Assembly (NCBI GenBank): GCA_016219075.1
Contig: JACRCJ010000069.1
Span: 1 to 5,478, forward strand
Origin: Deltaproteobacteria bacterium
GTDB taxonomy: Bacteria; Desulfobacterota; GWC2-55-46
Direction: 5' to 3'
Length of the DNA stretch: 5,478 nucleotides
This document shows positions 1-5,467 of this stretch, in pieces. Made by a program: the position numbers and the translations under genes. Position 1 is the first letter of the stretch. Every line of letters begins with the position of its first letter. The notes under the pieces are model-generated. The model saw nothing but the letters and a program-made list of their open reading frames with translations. It was not told the origin of the DNA and made no database searches.

Positions 1-14
1 CCCTCCCCCTTGAT

Positions 15-34
15 GGGGGAGGGTAGGGTGGGGG
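15..34 (+). other. G-quadruplex-forming motif
   Basis: Four G-runs (15-19, 21-23, 26-28, 30-34) are separated by loops of only 1, 2 and 1 nt, which meets the usual definition of an intramolecular G4 motif. It overlaps the 3' arm of the 1-23 hairpin, so the two structures would compete. It is a sequence-pattern call only; a biological role is not shown. Confidence 0.6.
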
Positions 35-76
35 TGCAAATAATCTTTCACCCTTCGGAATTTCACCCTCCCCGCT

Positions 77-105
77 TCCCGTTGCAACGGAAGAGCGCAA
101 CGGGA
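77..105. repeat. Nested palindrome inside the REP-like element
   Basis: TCCCGTTGC (77-85) is the exact reverse complement of GCAACGGGA (97-105), giving a 9-bp stem with an 11-nt loop. Overlapping it is a perfect 12-bp palindrome, CCGTTGCAACGG (79-90). The two foldings share the 5' arm and are mutually exclusive. Confidence 0.5.
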
Positions 106-165
106 GCCCAGCCCTCCCATCGAGGGAGGGGAGGTTTTGGTATGGTTGTTAATTTTTAACATTTA

Positions 166-187
166 GCCCCTTTGAGGGGCGTCTTTT
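166..187 (+). terminator. Possible weak intrinsic terminator
   Basis: GCCCCT (166-171) pairs with AGGGGC (175-180) around a TTG loop and is followed by GTCTTTT, a short and imperfect T-tract. It could end a transcript arriving from a gene left of the window on the + strand. The stem is short (6 bp) and a second hairpin lies 11 nt further on, so it could equally be part of an extragenic repeat rather than a terminator. Confidence 0.3.
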
Positions 188-191
188 CAAG

Positions 192-210
192 CCCCCGGCT
201 TTGCCGGGGG
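192..210. repeat. GC-rich hairpin, 8-bp stem with TTT loop
   Basis: CCCCCGGC (192-199) pairs perfectly with GCCGGGGG (203-210) around TTT. No T-run follows on the + strand, and on the minus strand it is followed only by a mixed TTGAAAAG sequence, so it is not a convincing terminator in either direction. Its form and position among other extragenic palindromes suggest a repeat-type or mRNA-structure element. Confidence 0.45.
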
Positions 211-227
211 TACATGACTTTGACGAA

Positions 228-276
228 AATGAACCCTTCCCGGGGTAGAACCCGCGGGTTTTCAGAACGCTAAAAT
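228..276 (+). repeat. Intergenic ~50-bp repeat, copy A (upstream of msbA)
   Basis: First of three related sequences in this window. It begins AATGAACCCTTCCCG, 14 of 15 positions shared with the other copies. After a variable 6-nt stretch it has a 27-nt block (249-275) that matches each of the other two copies at 22 of 27 positions. Its core AACCCGCGGGTT (249-260) is a perfect 12-bp palindrome. It ends in an A-rich stretch 4 nt before the ATG at 281. Confidence 0.75.
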
Positions 277-280
277 AAAA

Positions 281-2092
281 ATGGCCCGCGCGCATACCGC
301 GGCCAAGCGGGCCCAAGACGACATGAACACTTACTCGAGGATACTAAAGCTCCTGCCTCCCTACAAATTCCAGTTCGCGCTGGCCTTTGTCTGCATGGTG
401 GGGTTCGCCTTATCGAACGGCGCCATGGCCTACCTCATAGGCCCCGTGATGAAGTTCCTCTTTTCAAACGAGACAGCCGCCGCCGGGATAACCGTCATCC
501 CGTTCAACCTCTATACCGTCCCCAAGGAGAAGATGCTCATCGGCATCCCTCTGGCCATAATGGCCGTGGCCGTAGTCAAGGGGTTGAGCTCCTACGGGCA
601 GTCCTTCTTCATGGGATATGTCGGACAGGGGGTCGTAAGGGACATCAGGAAGAGGCTCTACGAGCACATATTGAGCCTCCCGGTCAACTACTTCACCGCG
701 AACCCGACCGGGGTGCTGATATCGCGGCTCACCAACGATGTGAACCTCCTGCAGACTACCACCTCGGAGGCCATCTCCACCATACTCAAGCAGTCCCTTA
801 CGATCGTGGTCCTGGCCCTGGTCATCATAAGCCTCGACTGGAAACTCGCCCTTGCGGCCTCCATCGCCCTGCCGTTGTCGCTCTACCCTATGAGAAAGCT
901 CGGCAAGAGGATGAAGAAGGTATCGACCCACACGCAGGTCTCGATGGGCACCATGACGACGCTCCTGCATGAGGCGATAGCCGGGATAAGGATCGTGAAG
1001 GCGTTCTGCATGGAAGGGTACGAGTCGGCGCGCTTCCAGCTGGAGAACGAAAAGTACACCCACAACCAGCTCCGGACGATAAAGATACGCTCCATATCGT
1101 CTCCCCTGATGGAGACCTTCGGGGCCGTAGGTTTCGCCGTGACGATCTGGTTCGCCGCCTACAGGATCAGCCAGGGGACTTTAAAGCCCGAGACATTCAT
1201 CTCGTTTTTCGCCTCCGTCATAATGTTCTACCAGCCGATAAAGGCATTGAACGGCGTCAACCTGAACATCCAGCAGGGGCTTGCCGCCGCCACCCGCATC
1301 TTCGATGTCCTCGACAAGGCCACGGAGGTAGAGCGCAAGGAAGGCGTTCTGACCGTCGACGGCGTGGACGACTCGGTGGAGTTCAGGGGGGTCTCCTTCA
1401 AGTACGGCGGGACATGGGTATTGAAGGACATCGACCTCAAGGTCAATAAGGGCACGGTCCTGGCGATCGTCGGAAGCTCCGGGGCCGGCAAGACGACCTT
1501 CGTAAACCTGATCCCGAGGTTCTACGATGTCTCCGAAGGCTCGATCCTCGTTGACGGAAAGGACATACGGGACCTCACGCTTAAGTCTCTCCGGTCCCAG
1601 ATAGCCATAGTCTCGCAGCAGATAATCCTCTTTAACGACACGGTAAAGAAGAACATCGCATACGGCGACATCGAGATGAACGACTCCGAGATAATCAGGG
1701 CCGCCAGGGCCGCAAACGCCCACGACTTCATCTCGCGCCTCCCGAACGGGTACGACACGCTGATAGGCGAAGGCGGGGTGAGGCTTTCCGGAGGAGAGAG
1801 GCAAAGGCTTTCGATTGCGAGGGCGATATTCAAGAACGCCCCGATACTGATACTCGACGAGGCGACCTCGTCGCTCGACACAGAGAGCGAACACGAGGTC
1901 CAGAAGGCGATAGCCAACCTCATGGAAGGCAAGACCACTTTCGTGATAGCCCACAGGCTCTCAACCGTCAGGAACGCGGACCGCATAATAGTCCTCTCAG
2001 GCGGCGGCATAAGGGAGATGGGCCGCCACGACGAGCTGATGAGCCGAAACGGCGAGTACTCGCGCCTGTACTCGATGCAGTTCAGCGGCTGA
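281..2092 (+). CDS. msbA: Lipid A export ATP-binding/permease protein MsbA
   Basis: This is an inner-membrane ABC half-transporter that, as a homodimer, flips Kdo-lipid A core from the cytoplasmic to the periplasmic leaflet using ATP. The N-terminal half is a membrane domain with hydrophobic segments around residues 32-58, 86-112, 170-203 and 276-318. The C-terminal half is a complete nucleotide-binding domain: A-loop Tyr375, Walker A GSSGAGKTT (398-406), Q-loop Gln446, the FNDTV stretch (451-455), signature LSGGERQ (502-508), Walker B ILILDE (522-527) and switch His558. At 603 aa it is near the usual family length (~580). MsbA proteins normally begin close to the MNTYSRILKLLPPYK stretch, so the ATG at 323 (Met15) is a likely true start; neither ATG has a clear Shine-Dalgarno. 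The lipid A substrate is inferred from the LPS neighbours, because type IV multidrug half-transporters share the same fold. Confidence 0.93.
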   Translation: MARAHTAAKRAQDDMNTYSRILKLLPPYKFQFALAFVCMVGFALSNGAMAYLIGPVMKFLFSNETAAAGITVIPFNLYTVPKEKMLIGIPLAIMAVAVVKGLSSYGQSFFMGYVGQGVVRDIRKRLYEHILSLPVNYFTANPTGVLISRLTNDVNLLQTTTSEAISTILKQSLTIVVLALVIISLDWKLALAASIALPLSLYPMRKLGKRMKKVSTHTQVSMGTMTTLLHEAIAGIRIVKAFCMEGYESARFQLENEKYTHNQLRTIKIRSISSPLMETFGAVGFAVTIWFAAYRISQGTLKPETFISFFASVIMFYQPIKALNGVNLNIQQGLAAATRIFDVLDKATEVERKEGVLTVDGVDDSVEFRGVSFKYGGTWVLKDIDLKVNKGTVLAIVGSSGAGKTTFVNLIPRFYDVSEGSILVDGKDIRDLTLKSLRSQIAIVSQQIILFNDTVKKNIAYGDIEMNDSEIIRAARAANAHDFISRLPNGYDTLIGEGGVRLSGGERQRLSIARAIFKNAPILILDEATSSLDTESEHEVQKAIANLMEGKTTFVIAHRLSTVRNADRIIVLSGGGIREMGRHDELMSRNGEYSRLYSMQFSG

Positions 2093-2179
2093 GCGCCCAG
2101 GGCCGCCTGCGCCCCGTGAGTCAGTCCTCTTTGTGAGCAGCCCGCTTCTGAAGGATTAGACGCCACAGAAATTGAAAGA
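2093..2179. other. msbA–acyltransferase spacer, no clear signal
   Basis: This 87-nt gap carries no copy of the intergenic repeat seen at the other junctions, no convincing promoter and no T-tailed hairpin. Only a weak 5-bp GC pairing (2085-2089 with 2102-2106) spans the msbA stop. The genes flanking it are probably co-transcribed. Confidence 0.4.
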
Positions 2180-2875
2180 ATGAAAAACGGTATCGCCGAT
2201 AGACTCGGGGCCGCGCTGGTCCCAGTACTTGCCCGCTGGTTCATAAGGTTTCTGCGCTTCACCATGCGCCTGACCTACGTGAACTTCGACGGGTACAGGG
2301 AGAGACTCGATAGGGGCGGCCAGATCATCCTCGCCTTCTGGCACGGACGCCTCATGATGATGCCGTACTCGTACCCGGGGCGCGGCATAACCATACTCGT
2401 AAGCCGGAGCAAAGACGGAGACCTCGTCTCAAACACCGTAAAGGGCTTCGGTATCGAATCCGTCAGGGGGTCCACCTCCAGCGGGTGGTTCGCCGGGGTC
2501 AAGGGGCTTCTTAGGTCCGTAAAGTCCGGGCGCGATGTCGCGATAACCCCGGACGGCCCCAGGGGCCCCGGTATGAGTGCCCGGATGGGGGTAGTACAGA
2601 TAGCGCGGGCCACGGGCCTTCCGATAATACCCATGAGCTTCGGGGCCTCGAAAAAAAAGGTCTTCGCCAGCTGGGACTCTTTTCTCCTGCCATACCCCTT
2701 TTCACGCGGGGTCTTTATCTGCGGCGAGCCGGTTTATGTCTCCGCCTCAGCCGCAGAGGTGGAGATGGAGGAGAAGAGAAGAGAGATCGAAGATACGCTC
2801 AACATCCTCACCGGACGGGCCGACTCGTTTTTCAGCGCCCCTCGACCCCTTCAGCCTCTTGACCGTGAAGGGTAG
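2180..2875 (+). CDS. DUF374-family lysophospholipid acyltransferase-like protein
   Basis: The 231-aa product matches the DUF374 branch of the LPLAT acyltransferase superfamily. Visible motifs, in order, are FWHGR (53-57), SRSKDGD (75-81), VRGSTS (95-100), TPDGPRGP (123-130) and LPIIPMS (147-153). The classical H-X4-D acyltransferase motif is not intact: His55 is followed five residues later by Met60, and the nearest Asp is in SRSKDGD, an arrangement I recall as normal for DUF374. The N-terminus (about 11-32) is amphipathic or hydrophobic, suggesting membrane association without a clear signal peptide. Genes of this family often sit beside msbA, waaA and lpxK, so a role in acylating lipid A or another envelope lipid is inferred; the acyl donor and substrate are unproven. 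The ATG at 2180 has only GAAAGA directly against it, a poor Shine-Dalgarno. The C-terminal tail after about residue 214 looks poorly conserved. Confidence 0.85.
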   Translation: MKNGIADRLGAALVPVLARWFIRFLRFTMRLTYVNFDGYRERLDRGGQIILAFWHGRLMMMPYSYPGRGITILVSRSKDGDLVSNTVKGFGIESVRGSTSSGWFAGVKGLLRSVKSGRDVAITPDGPRGPGMSARMGVVQIARATGLPIIPMSFGASKKKVFASWDSFLLPYPFSRGVFICGEPVYVSASAAEVEMEEKRREIEDTLNILTGRADSFFSAPRPLQPLDREG

Positions 2876-2885
2876 AACGGGGCAC

Positions 2886-2936
2886 AATGAACCCTCCCCG
2901 GGCTTAAAACCCCAGGGTGTTCAGAGCGTTAAAAAT
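2886..2936 (+). repeat. Intergenic ~50-bp repeat, copy B (acyltransferase–waaA)
   Basis: Starts 10 nt after the acyltransferase stop. Over the first 50 positions it aligns without gaps to copy C at 43 of 50 positions, including an identical first 15 nt (AATGAACCCTCCCCG). The core palindrome is imperfect here (ACCC-CA-GGGT, 2909-2918). As in copies A and C, it ends in a TTAAAA-type A-rich tail. Confidence 0.8.
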
Positions 2937-3046
2937 AACCGATTGATGACAACCCATTTTAATCTCCGGAGCCCTCTATAGTTTCAAATCCGGCTATGGA
3001 GCGGTTTTGATCGCTTTATCTCCGGATACCTCGCGGCCCGGCTTGC
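2937..3046. other. waaA upstream region
   Basis: Non-coding remainder of the 183-bp acyltransferase–waaA gap. It contains a 9-bp direct repeat ATCTCCGGA (2962-2970 and 3018-3026) and a small hairpin, AGCG/CGCT (3000-3003 with 3012-3015). I see no well-supported -35/-10 pair. The gap length leaves room for an internal promoter, but none can be assigned from sequence alone. Confidence 0.35.
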
Positions 3047-3054
3047 GGGGAGGT
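3028..3054 (+). promoter_or_regulatory. waaA Shine-Dalgarno within a possible sequestering hairpin
   Basis: GGGGAGGT (3047-3054) is a strong Shine-Dalgarno with 4 nt between it and the TTG at 3059; this decides the start. The same bases can pair upstream: GAGGT (3050-3054) with ACCTC (3028-3032), stacked on CGGG (3046-3049) with CCCG (3037-3040), loop GCTTG, with GCGG bulged on the left. If this fold forms it would mask the ribosome binding site. The Shine-Dalgarno is well supported; the regulatory fold is inference. Confidence 0.5.
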
Positions 3055-3058
3055 CTCA

Positions 3059-4327
3059 TTGAAATATGTACTCTATGATATCCTGCTGCATATAGCCGTC
3101 GTAGCCCTCGCTCCATACTTTCTATTCAAGATGGTAACGGCCCGGAAGTACAGGGAGGGGGTCCCGGAGAGGTTCGGTTTTTTCGCCAGAGGCAAGCTCG
3201 ACGCGCTCAAGCGCGGGCCCGTGGTCTGGGTGCACGCGGTCTCGGTCGGCGAGACAAAGGCGGTATTGCCGGTCCTGAAGCTTTTCAGGGAGAGGCACCC
3301 GGAGGTGAGTATTCTCTTTTCGACCGTGACCATGACCGGCAACCGGACCGCCGCAACGGACGGCAGGGGGCTCATCGACTCGCTCATATACTTTCCGTTC
3401 GACATCTCTTGGGTCCTCAAAAGGGTAATCCGTCAGACCGGCCCCAGGGCCTTCGTAGCGGTTGAAAAAGAGCTGTGGCCCAACCTCTTCCGCCAGCTCA
3501 GAGCTTCTTCTGTCCCCGTTATAGTCGCAAACGGGACGATCTCGGAGCGCTCCTTCAGGAGGTATTTGAGGTTCTCCTTTATGTTCAGGCCGGTCTTCGA
3601 AGAGATCAGCTTCTTTATCGCGCGCACCGGTGAGGACCTCGACAGGGCCGTCAAGTGCGGGGTAAGCAAAGACAAAGCCTCTTCATCCGGCAACCTGAAG
3701 TTCGACCTCAGGGCCCCGGCATCCGACCCCGCTTACATCGCGGCCTTGAAAAACTCGCTCGGGATAAAGGAAACCGACAAGGTGCTTGTAGCAGGCAGCA
3801 CGCACCCCGGCGAGGAAGAGATAGTCCTCAACGCTTACAGGGAGTGCGCCGCGGAGGACCTCAGGCTCATAATCGCGCCGAGGCATCCGGAGAGATTCCC
3901 GGAAGTGGAGTCGCTCATAAAAAGACACGGCCTCAGGTACTCGAAACGCTCCACCGGCGGCGGTGAGGCCGTGGTGCTTCTCGACACCGTCGGTGAGCTG
4001 ATGACGGTATACTCGTTTTCCACCGTCGCGCTCGTATGCGGAAGTCTTGTGGACGGCATCGGCGGGCATAACCTTCTGGAGCCTGCCTATTTCTCAAAGC
4101 CCGTGGTCTACGGGTCGCACCTGACGACCTACCTCAATATGGCCGAGATGCTTGAGGCGGCCGGAGGCGGCGTGAGGGCGGGTGACAATAAGCTTGCCGA
4201 GGTCTTAAAAAGGCTGCTCTCGGACGAGAGTGCCAGAGACGAGATGGGCGGGAAGGCGAATAGGGTGGTGGAAGAGAACAGGGGGGCGGCCGCCAGGACA
4301 GTTGATGTGATCGAGAGGTTCTTATAA
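3059..4327 (+). CDS. waaA: 3-deoxy-D-manno-octulosonic acid (Kdo) transferase WaaA/KdtA
   Basis: A GT30-family glycosyltransferase that transfers Kdo from CMP-Kdo to lipid IVA on the cytoplasmic face of the inner membrane. An N-terminal hydrophobic segment (about 4-24) anchors it. Family motifs are WVHAVSVGET (57-66, with Glu65 at the expected catalytic-base position), EKELWPN (136-142; the family usually has ETELWPN), GNLKFD (211-216), GSTHPGEEE (246-254), IIAPRHPERF (271-280) and GGHNLLEPA (335-343). Its 422 aa is the normal full length. The TTG start is chosen because it follows a strong Shine-Dalgarno and retains the membrane anchor; the next in-frame ATG (Met25) would remove it. The stop codon overlaps the first bases of repeat copy C. 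Whether it adds one, two or more Kdo residues cannot be read from sequence. Confidence 0.95.
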   Translation: MKYVLYDILLHIAVVALAPYFLFKMVTARKYREGVPERFGFFARGKLDALKRGPVVWVHAVSVGETKAVLPVLKLFRERHPEVSILFSTVTMTGNRTAATDGRGLIDSLIYFPFDISWVLKRVIRQTGPRAFVAVEKELWPNLFRQLRASSVPVIVANGTISERSFRRYLRFSFMFRPVFEEISFFIARTGEDLDRAVKCGVSKDKASSSGNLKFDLRAPASDPAYIAALKNSLGIKETDKVLVAGSTHPGEEEIVLNAYRECAAEDLRLIIAPRHPERFPEVESLIKRHGLRYSKRSTGGGEAVVLLDTVGELMTVYSFSTVALVCGSLVDGIGGHNLLEPAYFSKPVVYGSHLTTYLNMAEMLEAAGGGVRAGDNKLAEVLKRLLSDESARDEMGGKANRVVEENRGAAARTVDVIERFL

Positions 4328-4375
4328 TGAACCCTCCCCGTCCTTAAAACCCCGGGGTTTTCTGAATGTTAAAAA
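4326..4375 (+). repeat. Intergenic ~50-bp repeat, copy C (waaA–lpxK)
   Basis: Begins within the waaA TAA stop and fills most of the 63-nt waaA–lpxK gap. It shares 43 of 50 positions with copy B. Its core AAAACCCCGGGGTTTT (4346-4361) is a perfect 16-bp palindrome, the best of the three copies. The A-rich 3' end merges into the AGAGGT that serves as the lpxK Shine-Dalgarno. Confidence 0.8.
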
Positions 4376-4380
4376 GAGGT
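4374..4380 (+). promoter_or_regulatory. lpxK Shine-Dalgarno
   Basis: AAGAGGT lies 10 nt before the GTG at 4391 and supports that codon as the start. It directly continues the A-rich end of repeat copy C. Confidence 0.6.
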
Positions 4381-4390
4381 CTGTTATAAG

Positions 4391-5467
4391 GTGTCCGGAC
4401 TTGCGAGGATGATAGAGCGTAAGATGCGCTCCGAGAAGGCGGGTGTTTTCTGGCACCTGCTCCTCTATCCGCTTTCGCTCGTCTACGAGGTCGGGGCCCG
4501 GTTCAGGGCGCTCCTTTACGGAGCGGGGGTCCTGCACTCCTCAAGGCTTTTGTGCGGTGTCGTCTCTGTCGGCAACATAACCGTCGGAGGGACCGGAAAG
4601 ACCCCCTTGACGCTCCTCATCGCCGAGTTCCTGACGAAAAAAGACAAGCGGGTGGTCATACTCAGCAGGGGCTACAAGAGGACGGGTTCGGGTGTGGCCC
4701 TCGTCTCCGACAGAAACGGGGTCCTCCTCGGCCCAGACGAGGCCGGGGACGAGCCTTATCTCATGGCAAAACGGCTTCCGGGGGTCCCCGTGGTCGTAGG
4801 CTCCGACAGGGTCGCCTGCGGCCGGTACGCCACTGAATTGTTCAAGCCGGACTTTATCGTCCTTGACGACGGTTTTCAGCACCTGAAGCTCAGGAGGGAC
4901 CTGAATATACTCCTTGTGGACGGCACGGAGGGTTTCGGCAACGGGTACCTTTTACCGAGGGGTATCCTCCGGGAACCCCTGAGCAGGTTGGACAGGGCTG
5001 ACGCGGTCTTCGTAAAGGGCAGGAAGTTGAAGAACTCGGCTGAAGACCTGCTTACGCGCCATTTTATCCCGTCTCTGCACTTCACCTACCGCCCGTCTCA
5101 TGTCTACGACCTCGGGACGGGCGCGAGAAGGACGATAGAGTTCCTTAAAGGCAAGACCGTTGTGGCGGTGGCGGGAGTGGCGAACCCCGAGTCGTTTTTC
5201 AGGACCCTTGACGAGCTTCAGGTTGAGACGGCAAAAAAACTCGCCTTCCCCGACCACCACTCCTATCAGGCCGGTGACCTTGAGCTTATAAAAAAAGAGG
5301 CCGGGGGGGCCTCGATGGTCGTCACGACGGAAAAGGACGGGGTAAAGCTTAAGGGGCTTCTTACGGGCCTGCCGGTATACTGCCTTGCCATTGACGCCGT
5401 CTTTGAGGAAAAGGACAGGAGGGATTTTGAAAACCTCTTCGCCCCGCTCCTGAAAGGGGCCCTCTGA
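4391..5467 (+). CDS. lpxK: Tetraacyldisaccharide 4'-kinase LpxK
   Basis: A membrane-associated P-loop kinase that phosphorylates the 4' position of tetraacyldisaccharide-1-phosphate to make lipid IVA, the acceptor for WaaA. Motifs are Walker A GGTGKT (66-71) within SVGNITVGGTGKTP, LSRGYKR (91-97), GDEP (119-122, containing the acidic residues known to matter in the family), DDGFQH (159-164), LPRGILREP (188-196), FPDHH (286-290) and TTEKDGVKL (312-320). A hydrophobic, amphipathic N-terminus (about 18-45) fits inner-membrane binding. Its 358 aa is slightly above the usual ~330. The GTG start has AAGAGGT upstream; an ATG at Met7 (4409) is a less supported alternative. All expected catalytic motifs are present, so the enzyme looks functional. 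Its stop overlaps the next gene's ATG. Confidence 0.95.
   Translation: MSGLARMIERKMRSEKAGVFWHLLLYPLSLVYEVGARFRALLYGAGVLHSSRLLCGVVSVGNITVGGTGKTPLTLLIAEFLTKKDKRVVILSRGYKRTGSGVALVSDRNGVLLGPDEAGDEPYLMAKRLPGVPVVVGSDRVACGRYATELFKPDFIVLDDGFQHLKLRRDLNILLVDGTEGFGNGYLLPRGILREPLSRLDRADAVFVKGRKLKNSAEDLLTRHFIPSLHFTYRPSHVYDLGTGARRTIEFLKGKTVVAVAGVANPESFFRTLDELQVETAKKLAFPDHHSYQAGDLELIKKEAGGASMVVTTEKDGVKLKGLLTGLPVYCLAIDAVFEEKDRRDFENLFAPLLKGAL
5454..5459 (+). promoter_or_regulatory. Shine-Dalgarno for the downstream gene
   Basis: AAGGGG lies inside the last codons of lpxK, 7 nt before the ATG at 5467. It supports the overlapping start of the next gene. Confidence 0.5.

Larger units (their letters stand above)
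1..136. repeat. Paired inverted REP-like palindromic element
   Basis: Two GC hairpins face each other. The left one pairs CCCTCCCCC (1-9) with GGGGGAGGG (15-23) around a 5-nt loop and continues as a G-rich tail to 36. The right one pairs CCCTCCC (112-118) with GGGAGGG (124-130) around ATCGA. The reverse complement of the left arm resembles the right arm, including the CCC-NN-CCCTCCC spacing, and CACCCTCCCC at 65-74 echoes the complement of the left G-rich tail. Between the arms is a separate palindromic segment (77-105). No open reading frame is present. The layout is that of a pair of inverted REP sequences, a common extragenic repeat class. Whether it is repeated elsewhere in the genome cannot be seen here, and it may extend left beyond the window edge. 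Confidence 0.55.

Noticed and set aside
1..136. CRISPR array
   Set aside because: The palindromes are not regularly spaced direct repeats with unique spacers, and no cas gene is present.
220..276. Promoter for msbA using TTGACG (220-225) and TAAAAT (271-276)
   Set aside because: Each hexamer alone resembles a sigma-70 box, but they are 45 nt apart and neither has a partner at 16-18 nt spacing.
464..1954. Long minus-strand open frames opposite msbA (464-1063, 1181-1954 and others)
   Set aside because: They lie wholly opposite a clearly conserved gene, have low-complexity translations without family motifs, and are expected from GC-rich codon structure.
1522..2265. Minus-strand 247-residue open frame across the msbA end and spacer
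   Set aside because: Antisense shadow of the msbA nucleotide-binding domain; no recognisable motif and no Shine-Dalgarno that supports it.
2870..2878. GGGTAGAAC at the acyltransferase stop shared with repeat copy A (243-251)
   Set aside because: Only 9 bp, and in a different place relative to the rest of the repeat; most likely coincidence, although it could be a remnant of a rearranged copy.
2736..2981. Plus-strand 81-residue open frame overlapping the acyltransferase end and repeat B
   Set aside because: Out of frame with the acyltransferase and running into non-coding repeat sequence; composition is that of a shifted frame.
2962..3026. Direct repeat ATCTCCGGA (2962-2970, 3018-3026) as an operator
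   Set aside because: Two 9-bp matches 56 bp apart without dyad symmetry or a promoter are too weak to call a regulatory site.
3655..3966. Plus-strand 103-residue open frame inside waaA
   Set aside because: Shifted-frame shadow, rich in Arg/Gly/Gln, inside an intact WaaA.
4552..4836. Plus-strand 94-residue open frame inside lpxK
   Set aside because: Shifted-frame shadow, extremely Arg-rich, within the LpxK P-loop region.
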